NCBI GenBank assembly: GCA_009776565.1
Contig: WRNQ01000002.1
Span: 1-48,530, forward strand
DNA: 48,530 bases
Direction of reading: 5' to 3'
Origin: Synergistaceae bacterium
GTDB taxonomy: Bacteria > Synergistota > Synergistia > Synergistales > Aminobacteriaceae
Both the position numbers and the translations under genes were made by a program. Positions 15,741 to 24,700 of this stretch are shown here, one piece after another. Position 1 is the stretch's first letter, and each line of letters begins with the position of its first letter. Under the pieces are notes generated by a model, which saw nothing but the letters and a program-made list of their open reading frames with translations, was not told where the DNA came from and did not search any database.

Positions 15741-17243
15741 TTACCCCGCCGGTATTAGAAACTCGGTGATGGCGCTCAATGCAGCTTCACTTGCGCCTGA
15801 TTCCATATAAAGTGAATAGGAAGCTTTCGCAAACAAGTCATACCAGAAAGAAATGCCTGCGCCGCCTTCGTTGTAGGCTACATGGTAGGGATAGTCAACC
15901 CATTCAAGAACCAGGCTTTTTTGAAATGTCTCATATACGCCTGAAATGTTTTCAAGGGCGTTCGTTTCCTGAACCCGAAAAGAATACTTTATTCCCTCTA
16001 ATTCAAACTGGACTTCCGCCAAACTTCCGGAAATGATAAAGTACTTGACGTTCTCCGACGATTCCGGTATGAACATGAAAAGGCCGAGTTCATCAAAAAT
16101 CTCGTCTGCGCCCGCAACCTCAACCATTGGATTTGGTATCATGCTCTGCCCCGGATCAGGCGTGGGCGTGGGCGCGGGTGTGGGCGCCGGCGCCGGCGTC
16201 TGTGGAAGCACTGTGGCGCTGGCGTCCATAGCATACGTCACAAGAATTTCTTTCGTATCTTCGAACCAGTCTACTGTACACCCCAGCTCCTCCCCGGCAA
16301 AACGTAAAGGAATGAGCGTTCTGTCGTTTAGCAACACCGGCGCTACATCCATGGTTTTACTTACGCCGTTTATAGTGTAATCATTCCTATCCAAAGTCAT
16401 TATAAGCGTGTTGCCGTTGACCGAAAGAGTGACCCTCTGCGTTAATTCATCCCAATCTACGTCGCCGTTCATTGCTTCGGTTAGCGCCCGCGCCGGAATC
16501 ATTGTTCTGTCGTTTATGGTAATTGGCACGGTTTCACGTCCGGGGTCAACTTCGAGTAAAGCGCCGTTTACATTCATTATTTTCGAATTCAGTTGCATGA
16601 TTATATAACCGGAACCGTCAGTGGGCGGAGTCGCTCCAGTGGTTGTAGGCGTCGTTCCAGTGGTAGGCGTTGCGCCTGATGTAGTCGTCGTTCCCGTAGT
16701 TTGCGTTGCGTCTGATGTAGTCGTGGCGCCAGTGGTAGACGTCGCGCCCGTGTTTTCAGTCGCTGCCGTTGGTTCCTGCGTCACTGAAGACCCCGGCGCC
16801 AGAAATCGGAACGTCTTTAGAATATTTTCAACGTCGCTCTCCATTCTCTGATACTCATCAGTAAACGATTTATTAGTATAGTCAAATTGGACATCCGTCG
16901 GGGTACTGGAGTAAATTACTTTCCCGCCTTCTCTCGTCAGTTCCTTCATGCCAGGATATAGTTCATGCTCTCCATTTGAAACGGCTATGCTAAACAAGTT
17001 TCCGCCATAATCTGTATCTTTGTTGTGGATATTGTAGAAGCTCACCCATTCAATATCAGTTGAGCGTTCATCAACACTGTATAAGCCTTCCCAGCTCGAC
17101 GGGAGCGTCAAACTGAATCCAAGCGTGCCGTTGGTATAAACAATACCTTCCGGGGAGGCGATCGCCGCTATTTCAGCAGGTGCAACAAGCATAGACGTCA
17201 GTAGCGCAATCAAAAGAATTACGGATACGATCTTTTTCAACAT
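15741..17243 (-). CDS. secreted stalk-domain (copper amine oxidase N-like) protein
   Basis: The 500-residue protein starts with a signal peptide (residues 1-28, KKIVSVILLIALLTSMLVAP). A globular region (35-150) containing FSLTLPSSWEGLYS follows, then a Thr/Ala/Gly repeat linker (about 150-212). The stalk domain comes next (about 215-345) with paired motifs INDRTMIPARAL and LNDRTLIPLRF, as in the Cu_amine_oxidN1 family, then a Pro-rich linker (TPAPAPTPAPTPTPDP) and a C-terminal unknown domain. Such stalk domains are common in secreted clostridial proteins and are not oxidases. ATG lies 6 bases after AAGGAGAG. It lies 58 bases after the flavoprotein at 17302-18450 and may be read through from that operon. 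Confidence 0.8.
   Translation of the reverse strand: MLKKIVSVILLIALLTSMLVAPAEIAAIASPEGIVYTNGTLGFSLTLPSSWEGLYSVDERSTDIEWVSFYNIHNKDTDYGGNLFSIAVSNGEHELYPGMKELTREGGKVIYSSTPTDVQFDYTNKSFTDEYQRMESDVENILKTFRFLAPGSSVTQEPTAATENTGATSTTGATTTSDATQTTGTTTTSGATPTTGTTPTTTGATPPTDGSGYIIMQLNSKIMNVNGALLEVDPGRETVPITINDRTMIPARALTEAMNGDVDWDELTQRVTLSVNGNTLIMTLDRNDYTINGVSKTMDVAPVLLNDRTLIPLRFAGEELGCTVDWFEDTKEILVTYAMDASATVLPQTPAPAPTPAPTPTPDPGQSMIPNPMVEVAGADEIFDELGLFMFIPESSENVKYFIISGSLAEVQFELEGIKYSFRVQETNALENISGVYETFQKSLVLEWVDYPYHVAYNEGGAGISFWYDLFAKASYSLYMESGASEAALSAITEFLIPAG
16607..16793 (-). repeat. Thr-rich coding repeat in the stalk protein
   Basis: Units such as GTCGTTCCAGTGGTAGGCG on the plus strand recur to encode TTGAT/TTSGAT repeats linking two domains. 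A flexible linker fits this place, so this tract is less surprising than those in cytosolic enzymes. Confidence 0.85.
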
Positions 17244-17301
17244 GGTTTTCTCTCCTTTTCATTCTTAATCTTGCTAACAAAAACAATTTCGGCGGAACAA
17301 T

Positions 17302-18450
17302 TCATACGACGTACGGTTCAAGCAGTAGTTGCCCTGAACGGTAGCGCTCAGCGGAGAATCGTTTAATGTCAAGGTCGTCTTCCCGCCCTGTCAGATAGTT
17401 GGCTACCAATATAGCCGTGCGCGGCGCCACCATGAAACCGTGCCCGGAGAAACCGGCTATTGTCATAAAGCCATCGGCGCTACCGGCTTCATTAATAATT
17501 GGGTTGCAATCCGGGCTCATATCATAAAGCCCCGCCCACTGACGCACCACTCGCAAGCCGCGAAAAGCAGGCAACGTCCGAGTGACCAGATATGCGTTGT
17601 ATTCAAGATACTGCCACGATGATCGGGTATTGAAGCCTTCCGGCTCGTCTGGGTCGCCAAACCCCATTAGCACGCCGCCGCGCGGGGTCTGCTGCACATA
17701 AAAGTGGCGTTGCAGCGACATTACCATAGGATCCATTATATGGGCCACCGGCTCTGTGACTAGTATCTGGCGGCGAACCGGAAATATCGGAAGCTCGTCA
17801 TCTACTTGTGTCGCCATTTCTGCGGCATGGGCGCCAGTACAGTTAATAACAGTCCTCGTTTGAACATCACCCTTATTCGTCAGTACTGTGCGAATGCCGC
17901 CTTTTTCCACCCTGAACCCTGTCACAGTGGTGTAGGTTTCAAAATCCACTCCCATTGTCTGCGCTCCTTTAGCGTATGCAAATGTGCAGTGGAATGGGTC
18001 GGCATGGCCGTCCTTAGCGCAGAAACACGCGCCAATCATGCCCTCGGTGTTTATATGCGGAACGATCTCTTTGATTCCGTCCAAATCCACGGCACGGGAA
18101 TCAATACCAAGCGAGTGCTGCACTACCAGGTTTTTGTGGAATTGTTCCCATTCCTTTTCCTCATAGGCTATAAGTAAGTACCCGCCCTGGTTAAGGCCGC
18201 AGTCGCCGCTGTAGCCGGTGTATTCTTCAAGGTTCTCAAATATATGCGTGCTCTCCACGGCCAGCGTCGCGTTTAATACCGAACCCCACTGTTGGCGAAT
18301 GCCCGCGCCGCAGCGCCCTGTAGCGCCAGCGGTAAGGTATTCCCGCTCTATCACCAGCACGTCATTTCGACCGCGCTTGGCCAATTCAAAGGCTACCGAA
18401 CAACCTATTATACCTCCGCCGATAATAACCACATCATAGGATTTTTTCAT
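17302..18450 (-). CDS. FAD-dependent amine/amino-acid oxidoreductase (DAO family, sarcosine oxidase beta-like)
   Basis: The 382-residue protein has the FAD-binding motif VVIIGGGIIGCSVA (residues 7-20), then GATGRCGAGIRQQW, typical of sarcosine oxidase beta-type subunits, and a closing GFSGHGFMVAP. It would oxidise a secondary amine or amino acid such as sarcosine, proline, hydroxyproline or an opine. Electrons would pass through the partner iron-sulfur subunits upstream in the operon; the substrate cannot be determined from sequence. It is the fourth gene of the operon starting at 21197, separated from the BFD-like subunit by a transcribed repeat array. ATG follows AAAGGA by 12 bases. Confidence 0.82.
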   Translation of the reverse strand: MKKSYDVVIIGGGIIGCSVAFELAKRGRNDVLVIEREYLTAGATGRCGAGIRQQWGSVLNATLAVESTHIFENLEEYTGYSGDCGLNQGGYLLIAYEEKEWEQFHKNLVVQHSLGIDSRAVDLDGIKEIVPHINTEGMIGACFCAKDGHADPFHCTFAYAKGAQTMGVDFETYTTVTGFRVEKGGIRTVLTNKGDVQTRTVINCTGAHAAEMATQVDDELPIFPVRRQILVTEPVAHIMDPMVMSLQRHFYVQQTPRGGVLMGFGDPDEPEGFNTRSSWQYLEYNAYLVTRTLPAFRGLRVVRQWAGLYDMSPDCNPIINEAGSADGFMTIAGFSGHGFMVAPRTAILVANYLTGREDDLDIKRFSAERYRSGQLLLEPYVV

Positions 18451-18499
18451 TAGTCAGATATGTCCTTTCCGCGAACGCCGAAGTCAAATGTGTGCAAAT

Positions 18500-18742
18500 A
18501 ACCTGGTACAACCGAATTCGATTCCGAATCCGAACCTATATCCGTACTGATTTCGAACCCAAATTCGTATCCGTATCCAATTCCGAACCCGAACCCATAT
18601 CCGTTTCCGAACCCGAACCTGTTTCCGAACCCATATCCGTTTCCGAACCCGAACTCATACCCGTATCCAACTCCGAACCCGTATCCGTATCCGATTCCGA
18701 ACCCGAACCTGTATCCAATTCCGAACCCGTATCGGATAAAGT
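18500..18742. repeat. 6/12/18-base repeat array inside the redox operon
   Basis: Units such as CCGAACCCGTATCCG and CCGAACCCGAACCTG recur across about 240 bases between two co-directional genes. Both strands are open over most of it, giving spurious Ser/Glu/Pro and Asp/Thr/Gly-rich ORFs. It ends almost at the stop codon of the BFD-like gene (18743). Confidence 0.93.
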
Positions 18743-19048
18743 TTAATCATCGGCGCCAGGTTCATACGCATCCGCCAAATCACCCAAGTATATCGGCTTC
18801 ATTGGCGGGCGATAAGTAGTCATCAGGACTTCTTCCATCGGCACGCCAAAGACGCGCGACAGTTCGGACGCTATCAAGCTGCGGCAGGTCCGCCCTTGGC
18901 AGGGCCCCATACCGGCGCGCGTTACCCGTTTGATTTCGTCAAGTGTTTTATAGCCGTCCGCTATGCAAGAAAGGATCTTTTCCCGGGTGACGTCCTCGCA
19001 ACGACAAATGATGGTTTCAGCATTTCTATTGTTCACCACTTTGTCCAT
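18743..19048 (-). CDS. (2Fe-2S) BFD-like electron-transfer subunit
   Basis: Starting at the ATG at 19048 (6 bases after GAGGAGG), the protein is about 101 residues. An upstream in-frame ATG at 19054 overlaps the ribosome site and is less likely. The BFD-type cluster ligands are CRCEDVT and, 35 residues on, GMGPCQGRTC. Such small subunits sit in hydrogen cyanide synthase, opine oxidase, D-hydroxyproline dehydrogenase and sarcosine-type complexes, passing electrons between the two flavoproteins. The spacing and gene order here match those complexes. Confidence 0.85.
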   Translation of the reverse strand: MDKVVNNRNAETIICRCEDVTREKILSCIADGYKTLDEIKRVTRAGMGPCQGRTCRSLIASELSRVFGVPMEEVLMTTYRPPMKPIYLGDLADAYEPGADD

Positions 19049-19061
19049 TCGCATCCTCCTC

Positions 19062-19109
19062 TATCCTTGTCGTATATCAACCTTTATCCTTGTCGTATAT
19101 CAACTTTTA
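19062..19109 (-). repeat. direct duplication of the flavoprotein stop-codon region
   Basis: A unit of about 24 bases (plus strand TATCCTTGTCGTATATCAAC plus a few bases) occurs twice in a row. One copy encodes the last residues VDIRQG and stop of the gene ending at 19084; the other is a non-coding copy just before the BFD-gene ribosome site. Confidence 0.9.
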
Positions 19110-20883
19110 TATGCCGTATTTCCAGGGCCAAGTCTTGCGGCACGGCTAAAGATATAACGCTGGTTAAGTTTTTCTTGCCGCCTGTGGTAACCTTTTTTAC
19201 CTCGAACTTGCCCAATTCCTTGCCCGCGCGGTCAAAACCGGCGACAAATTGTCCTGCTTTCGGTTTTGGCGTAAACTCATACGGCAACTTAACGAGCGCC
19301 ATTTCTTCGCTATAAGTCCTGTCCACAACAAAGACCGCCAGCCCGGGGCACAGCGCTATGCACCGCCCGCACCCGCTGCAGAGTTCCGCGTCCACTATCG
19401 GCAGATCATTGATATCGCGAGGCATGGTAATAGCGCCCTGTTTACACGCTTTGACGCACGGATTACAGGGTATCATCTGAAAGCACTCAACTATTGCGAC
19501 CGGGCCTTTTTTCAGCCGCGCCTCAGAAGGGTTAACGGAAGCCAGGTCCGCCGCCACCGGTATTCCATCAGTCAAAAGGGTTCCTAAGCCCGCGCTACTA
19601 TCAGACCCATTATTTTTATCGCTTGCACCTGTTTCATCTATTTCAGCCGTTTTAGCTTTTTCTGCTGTTTCAGCCGCTTCAGCTGCTTTAGCTTTTTCAG
19701 TTGCTTCAGCTGCTTCAGCTATACTCTTGGACATATTTATTTGACCGGTTTCATCATGATATATACTTTTGTGTCCGTGACCTCCGCTCCCAACAAGCTT
19801 TTTCACGCCAATGCGTATATGCTCGCTCATCGTTCCCGCTCTAAGCTCGTCTAGCTCTTTCATTGCTTCTATCTTCAGTATTTCTACGGCTCTTTCGCCC
19901 ACTCTGTTGTTTTCATTGCCGTGACCCAGGCTTGCAGCAGCGCAAATTCCGGCTAACCGCCCTTCAACCATGGCGGAAGAAGCCTCCTCAATACCACATG
20001 AATCCCCGGCGCAGTATATGCCTTGCCGAGTCGTCTCCATATTTTCATCAACAATCGGTACATGGCCTGATAGCTCTCGAATATACGCCATCTCGCATCC
20101 GGCCTGCCATGCGAGTTCAGTCAAAGGGGAAAGCCCAACTGCCAGACATATGGTATCACACGGAATTTCACGCTCAGAGCCTGGTATGGGCCGCCACTTT
20201 TCGTCAATCTGTGCTATAACGGCGCCTTCCACTTGCCCGCGCCCATACGCTTCCAGGATAGTGTGGCGAGTAAGCACCGGTATTCCCGCCCGCCGAATTT
20301 TCGAGGCGTGAACAAGATAACCGCCAATCTTCGGAAGCCCTTCAATTACCGCGGCTACCTCAACTCCCGCTTGTAGCAACTGATAAGATACGATAAGGCC
20401 AATATTGCCCGCGCCTACCATCAGTACGCGTTCCGCCGGCTTGACTCCGGCTTCATTCATCAGCGTTTGTACCGCGCCTGCGCCGTAAATACCGGGTAAG
20501 TCGTTACCCGGGAAGGACAGGAATTTTTCCGCCGCTCCTGCTGCAATGATGATTCGCTCAGGCTTGACTTTGGTATACAGGCCCTCATGTTCCACGGTGA
20601 CCACGCCGTCGTCGTATATAGCCAACACAGTGCTGTCCATCCATAACTCGATGTTGGGGTCAGCCTGCGCTTTTTCAGTTAATATCCGGCCTATCTGTAT
20701 ACCTCTGTCACCAGCGTATTGTTTTTCCGAGCCAAAAAATTTATGTGTTTGCTTGACCAATTGACCGCCCGGCACATAGTTTCGTTCAACCAACAGCGCC
20801 CTGGCGCCCAGAGAGGAAGCCGAAAGCGCGGCGTTTAGCCCGGCCGGGCCGCCGCCTATGATCAGGATCTCCGTCTGTTTCAA
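19084..20883 (-). CDS. FAD/NAD(P)-dependent oxidoreductase with C-terminal 2x[4Fe-4S] ferredoxin domain
   Basis: The 599-residue protein has an N-terminal FAD motif (ILIIGGGPAGLNAA, residues 6-19), a second nucleotide motif (MVGAGNIGLIV, about 157-167) and an active-end segment YCAGDSCGIEEASSAM. The C-terminal part carries two ferredoxin motifs, CNPCVKACKQGAI and CSGCGRCIALCPG. This is the HcnB/OoxA-like subunit type, here extended by a ferredoxin module. A linker at about residues 385-432 is an Ala/Glu/Lys repeat (AEAAEATEKAK). It overlaps the preceding 2Fe-2S gene by 4 bases (ATGA), a sign of coupling. Confidence 0.85.
   Translation of the reverse strand: MKQTEILIIGGGPAGLNAALSASSLGARALLVERNYVPGGQLVKQTHKFFGSEKQYAGDRGIQIGRILTEKAQADPNIELWMDSTVLAIYDDGVVTVEHEGLYTKVKPERIIIAAGAAEKFLSFPGNDLPGIYGAGAVQTLMNEAGVKPAERVLMVGAGNIGLIVSYQLLQAGVEVAAVIEGLPKIGGYLVHASKIRRAGIPVLTRHTILEAYGRGQVEGAVIAQIDEKWRPIPGSEREIPCDTICLAVGLSPLTELAWQAGCEMAYIRELSGHVPIVDENMETTRQGIYCAGDSCGIEEASSAMVEGRLAGICAAASLGHGNENNRVGERAVEILKIEAMKELDELRAGTMSEHIRIGVKKLVGSGGHGHKSIYHDETGQINMSKSIAEAAEATEKAKAAEAAETAEKAKTAEIDETGASDKNNGSDSSAGLGTLLTDGIPVAADLASVNPSEARLKKGPVAIVECFQMIPCNPCVKACKQGAITMPRDINDLPIVDAELCSGCGRCIALCPGLAVFVVDRTYSEEMALVKLPYEFTPKPKAGQFVAGFDRAGKELGKFEVKKVTTGGKKNLTSVISLAVPQDLALEIRHIKVDIRQG
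19620..19735 (-). repeat. Ala/Lys/Glu coding repeat in the flavoprotein linker
   Basis: Units such as TTCAGCTGCTTTAGC on the plus strand recur to encode AEAAE/KAK repeats between the nucleotide-binding and ferredoxin regions. Confidence 0.85.
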
Positions 20884-21197
20884 GTGAGTATTGTCCCCCT
20901 CCCTATCTGCTCATTAACTCGCATACCGGGCTTAACCCTAAGGACGCATATGCGCGTATTTGGCGCACCGTCGACCTCCATAAAGCATGACGAACAGTTA
21001 CCAATAGCGCAAAACAGGCCCCGCGGACGATGCAGCTCCGGACTCTCCCCAAGCTTGCGTATGCCTGACGCGTGTAACGCGGCGGCGATTGTTTCATTTG
21101 GATAAGCTTCAATTTCATTCCCGTTAAAAAAGAATGAAATCTTCTCGCCGCGCTCAAATTTCAGCACCGGGTGTTCCTCAATTCTCACTCCATTCAT
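20880..21197 (-). CDS. (2Fe-2S)-binding subunit, Fer2_4 type
   Basis: The 105-residue protein resembles the N-terminal part of sarcosine oxidase alpha and HcnA. The plant-type ferredoxin cluster ligands are CAIGNCSSC (about residues 63-71) and a later Cys in NTRICVLR. It would complete the electron chain of the operon 2Fe-2S - flavoprotein - BFD - DAO flavoprotein. ATG at 21197 lies very close to GGAGGGG; a GTG three codons on, with better spacing, is an alternative. Confidence 0.85.
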   Translation of the reverse strand: MNGVRIEEHPVLKFERGEKISFFFNGNEIEAYPNETIAAALHASGIRKLGESPELHRPRGLFCAIGNCSSCFMEVDGAPNTRICVLRVKPGMRVNEQIGRGTILT

Positions 21198-21245
21198 CCC
21201 CTCCTGAATATTTCTTCAAACGAATGCGAATTACCGTTTTTCCCA

Positions 21246-21283
21246 AAAGCATGAACGCTCAGGAACTAATACATTCATGCTTT
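21246..21283 (-). promoter_or_regulatory. leader hairpin of the redox operon
   Basis: AAAGCATGAACG and CATTCATGCTTT pair over 12 positions (one is G-U only if transcribed from the minus strand) around a 14-base loop. It lies about 50 bases upstream of the first gene of the operon. It resembles the hairpin at 25-62, with a T-A pair replaced by C-G. Confidence 0.5.
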
Positions 21284-21365
21284 CTGACTCTTTTCAGAAT
21301 TTTCTTTATTTAAATAATATCACTTTTATATAATATCACTAATATTCCATTTTTTGCACATGTTT

Positions 21366-21480
21366 TTTCTCTTATTCCGCTCGCTCATTCCGTTTTATTA
21401 TTCTATTTGCCCATTCCGCTCGCTCATTCCGTTCTATTATTCTTCTCTTTTCTTATCTTATCTTATCTTATCTAAACCAA
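21366..21480. repeat. repeats between rsmG and the redox operon
   Basis: A segment containing TTCCGCTCGCTCATTCCGTT is repeated twice with TTATTATTCT in each, followed by five copies of CTTAT. Nothing else was recognised from 21284 to 21365 except very AT-rich sequence that may hold the operon promoter. Confidence 0.8.
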
Positions 21481-21501
21481 GCTCTTTTCGCTTCTCCTAT
21501 G

Positions 21502-22317
21502 CTATAACGATCCCAGTGGCCTTTTAGCCGGCGTCCCGTCCCTTCGTGGGTATTTTTCAGGGGTCTTGCAAATTTTTCTGACAGTTATAACTGATCGATG
21601 AATTTCAGCTTTATGGGTCTCCAACACTTGTATTTCCAAGTCCTGTGTCTCCGGAAGGGGGAGGCAAAACCGCTCCACTAGCTCTATCTCACAGCCCAAT
21701 TCACCGGCAATAATTCTCGCTTCGCTCAGTTCCGCGTCCACAGCGTCGCTGACGGACTTCAAAGCAACAAACACCCCGTTCTCACGCAACAAAGGCGCGC
21801 ACAACTCCAGCAGCACCGGCAACGGCGCTACCGCTCTTGCTGCTACAACGTCCGCTGCATCCCTGTACTCCGCCGCGCGTCCCGCGATTTCCGCCCGCAA
21901 ACAGACGGCTTTTATTCCTTTTAGTCCTAATGCGTCAATAACCCTGTTTAGAAACGTCACTTTCTTTCCTGTTGCTTCTATCAGGGTTGCGTCAATTCTG
22001 TCCCCCAGGACAATCTTGACCGGTATCCCTGGAAACCCCGCCCCAGCGCCAACATCTACAAATTTCAGCGGCGCCGCAGGCGCCATCTCCGCCTGAGCAT
22101 TTATGAACTTAATGATTGACATCGAATCTATAAAGTGCTTAATAATTACATCTATTTCACTCTCTATGGCAGTGAGATTGAATTTTTCATTTGATACGGC
22201 AAGCAAATCTCCAAATAAATTGAACTCCTCTATTTGCTTATCAGTGAGAATTATGTCAATCTCTTTTGCTAACTCTTTTAATATCGCCAACCTTTTATTC
22301 ATCATAGGCATCCGCAC
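21502..22317 (-). CDS. rsmG: 16S rRNA (guanine-N7)-methyltransferase RsmG
   Basis: Methylates G527 of 16S rRNA. The SAM motif is FVDVGAGAGFPGIPVKI (about residues 85-101), with LIEATGKKVTFL and AARAVAPLPVL following in the normal order. At 271 residues it is longer than usual (about 210-240). A short upstream addition and a stretch of drifted sequence around residues 215-240 (LEIQVLETHKAEIH) explain part of this. The GTG at 22317 has no clear ribosome site, and the ATG codons two to five codons on may be the true start. It is the last gene of the rpmH-rsmG block, 299 bases after mnmG. Confidence 0.92.
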   Translation of the reverse strand: MRMPMMNKRLAILKELAKEIDIILTDKQIEEFNLFGDLLAVSNEKFNLTAIESEIDVIIKHFIDSMSIIKFINAQAEMAPAAPLKFVDVGAGAGFPGIPVKIVLGDRIDATLIEATGKKVTFLNRVIDALGLKGIKAVCLRAEIAGRAAEYRDAADVVAARAVAPLPVLLELCAPLLRENGVFVALKSVSDAVDAELSEARIIAGELGCEIELVERFCLPLPETQDLEIQVLETHKAEIHRSVITVRKICKTPEKYPRRDGTPAKRPLGSL

Positions 22318-22473
22318 ATTACGTTCGCTTAAATTCTTCCAGGTTTTAATCGGTCACAAGGTAAGCATAATTTCTACAGACATATTTTTGCTACTAATGC
22401 GTTTAAACGCTGCTTTAGCTGGATTTGCAATATCTGACATGCAAAAATACCGCGAAGCTACACTTACACCAGG

Positions 22474-22577
22474 GCAATCGCATAAAGAATTTCTATACCA
22501 TATATTGCATGCTCATTTAATTTGAATCCCCAATATGCTGTATGTATAACAACAAATGCATGGTTTTATGCGATTGC
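22474..22577. other. 104-base segment bounded by 12-base inverted repeats
   Basis: GCAATCGCATAA (22474-22485) and its exact complement TTATGCGATTGC (22566-22577) bound a short AT-rich segment in the 299-base gap between mnmG and rsmG. It could be a long hairpin or a miniature mobile-element remnant. No flanking target duplication was seen. The rest of the gap shows no gene. Confidence 0.5.
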
Positions 22578-22616
22578 ACTGCGCTTACACGCCATGGTCC
22601 TGATTTTTGCAAACTA

Positions 22617-24524
22617 TCATCCTCCGCCACTAGTTCTCTGACCTTGCGCCGCAAGCCAGATGATCAGGACATTAATATCGGCGGGCGACACTCCCGATAT
22701 CCTGGACGCTTGTCCTATTGATTCGGGCCTTAGCTTTGATAGTTTTTGCCTCGCTTCAACGCTAATATTATTTATTTCTTCATAATCTATATCAATGGGT
22801 ATTTTCTTTGATTCCAATTTTTTGAACTGTTCAACTTGCTGTATTTGCCTTACTATGAACCCTTCATATTTTACTGAAATCTCAACCTGCTCTGAAACGT
22901 CACGGGGCAAATCGACCGGTCTGCCCTTGTCTACGGCTTTAAGCCCGTTGTATGTGATCTCCGGTCTCTTCAATAGCTCTGATAGCCGGATTCCCGTGCT
23001 GATTTTAGCGCTGCCCGTCCCTTCCAGATAACGTAGCGCCTCTTCCGAAGGGGGCAATACTGTTGCCCTAAGTCGTGATATTTCATCTTCAATTAACTTT
23101 TTTCTCTTCCGAAACCGCTCAAATCTTGCTTCACTTACCAGACCGACCTCATATCCGAGCGGCGTGAGCCTCATATCCGCATTGTCCTGCCTCAGCAACA
23201 ACCTGTATTCCGCCCTTGACGTCATCATCCTGTAAGGTTCTCCCGTACCTTTTGTCACAAGATCGTCTATCAACACTCCGATGTACCCCTCGGACCGGCC
23301 AATGACAATCGGTTCTTTGCCCGTTAATTTACGAACCGCGTTTATCCCCGCCATGATTCCTTGGGCGGCGGCCTCTTCGTAACCGGAAGAACCGTTGATC
23401 TGCCCCGCCGAAAATAAGCCTTCAATATCCAGAAATTCCAGTGATAACCTTAGTTGCGTAGGGTCGATGCAGTCATATTCAATCGCATACGCCGATCTCA
23501 TAATTCTTGCCCCGGCCAACCCGGGCATAGTTCTGATGAACCTGTCCTGGACGTCTTCAGGCATACTGCTCGACATACCCTGAAGGTATTTCTCATGGGT
23601 ATTCCTACCCATTGGTTCAAGAAAAGCCTGATGGGATTTCCTATCGGGGAACCTCACGACTTTATCCTCTATAGACGGGCAGTACCGGGCGCCGACTCCC
23701 TTTATAACGCCGCTGAAAAGCGGGGAACGCGACAGATTTTCCCTGAGTATATCATGGGTCTTCTCGTTCGTGTGTGTAAGCCAGCAAGAGATTTGCTCGA
23801 TATCTATTTTTTCTGTTTCGAATGAGAATGGCATTATAACGTCGTCACCGGGTTGTTCGACCAGCGCGGAAAAATCGACGCTCTTCCCGTTTATCCTCGC
23901 GGGCGTGCCGGTTTTGAACCGCTGGAGGGCAATGCCTGCCCCCGCAAGAGAATCTGAAAGCATGTTCGCGGGAAAAAGGCCGTCAGGCCCACTGTTTAGG
24001 CTGAATTCCCCTATTATTATCCTGGCTTTCAGATACGTGCCGGTGGCAAGTATAACCGCTTGCCCCAAGAAAACCGTCCCCGTGTGTACTTTGACTCCAA
24101 GGACTTTTTTCCTGTTTTTGTCAATCGCTTCCAAAAGCAGTTCCGTTACTTCACCTTGCCTTGTGTCAAGGTTCTCCTGCTCCTCCAGAGCCATCTTCAT
24201 ATATTGCTGGTACATTCTTCTGTCTATCTGGGCGCGCAGGGAATAGACCGCCGGCCCCTTCGCCCTGTTAAGGGTTTTGGACTGTATCATCGTTCTGTCC
24301 GCCGCCTTCCCCATTTCCCCGCCGAGGGCGTCGACCTCCCTTACCAGGTGCCCTTTGCCCGTCCCTCCAATATTGGGGTTGCAGGGCATATTTGCAATGC
24401 TGTCCAGGTTAATGGACAGAATCAGCGTTTTCATACCTAGTCTGGCTGCGGCTAGTGCTGCCTCACACCCGGCGTGCCCTGCTCCAACAACAATTATGTC
24501 ATATTTTCCAGCTATAAAGTCCAT
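22617..24524 (-). CDS. mnmG: tRNA uridine 5-carboxymethylaminomethyl modification enzyme MnmG
   Basis: The FAD-dependent partner of MnmE, modifying U34 of certain tRNAs. The 635-residue protein has the FAD motif [15 protein letters not shown] (residues 11-25) and the family segment [13 protein letters not shown] (about 48-60). Further conserved parts are [18 protein letters not shown] and [17 protein letters not shown]. The length is normal and, unlike MnmE, it shows no repeat insertion. It follows mnmE in the canonical order with a repeat-filled gap. Confidence 0.96.
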   Translation of the reverse strand: MDFIAGKYDIIVVGAGHAGCEAALAAARLGMKTLILSINLDSIANMPCNPNIGGTGKGHLVREVDALGGEMGKAADRTMIQSKTLNRAKGPAVYSLRAQIDRRMYQQYMKMALEEQENLDTRQGEVTELLLEAIDKNRKKVLGVKVHTGTVFLGQAVILATGTYLKARIIIGEFSLNSGPDGLFPANMLSDSLAGAGIALQRFKTGTPARINGKSVDFSALVEQPGDDVIMPFSFETEKIDIEQISCWLTHTNEKTHDILRENLSRSPLFSGVIKGVGARYCPSIEDKVVRFPDRKSHQAFLEPMGRNTHEKYLQGMSSSMPEDVQDRFIRTMPGLAGARIMRSAYAIEYDCIDPTQLRLSLEFLDIEGLFSAGQINGSSGYEEAAAQGIMAGINAVRKLTGKEPIVIGRSEGYIGVLIDDLVTKGTGEPYRMMTSRAEYRLLLRQDNADMRLTPLGYEVGLVSEARFERFRKRKKLIEDEISRLRATVLPPSEEALRYLEGTGSAKISTGIRLSELLKRPEITYNGLKAVDKGRPVDLPRDVSEQVEISVKYEGFIVRQIQQVEQFKKLESKKIPIDIDYEEINNISVEARQKLSKLRPESIGQASRISGVSPADINVLIIWLAAQGQRTSGGG

Positions 24525-24539
24525 CTTTGTATACTATTC

Positions 24540-24700
24540 GCCTTATCTATTCTACCATGTAAACTCTCCGGCTTGTGTTATCTACATTATCTGATCTATA
24601 TTGTGCTTTTCACTTATCTATTCCGCCTTGCGTCACTCACCCTATCCAATCTACCTTGTTTTATTGTCTTTGTATTATTGTCTTTGTATTATTGTCTTTC
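24540..24700. repeat. degenerate repeats between mnmE and mnmG
   Basis: CTTATCTATTC-like segments recur two or three times, and TTATTGTCTTTGTA is repeated three times at 24660-24700. Non-coding, within the operon. Confidence 0.75.

Noticed and set aside
15481..15810. ORF of Asn-Phe-Thr repeats on the plus strand
   Set aside because: It arises because the array unit is a multiple of three without stops; the opposite strand is also open, and there is no ribosome site.
18492..18746. Ser/Glu/Pro repeat ORF on the plus strand and its Asp/Thr/Gly counterpart on the minus strand
   Set aside because: Both are readings of the same tandem array; neither has a ribosome site or a non-repeat domain.
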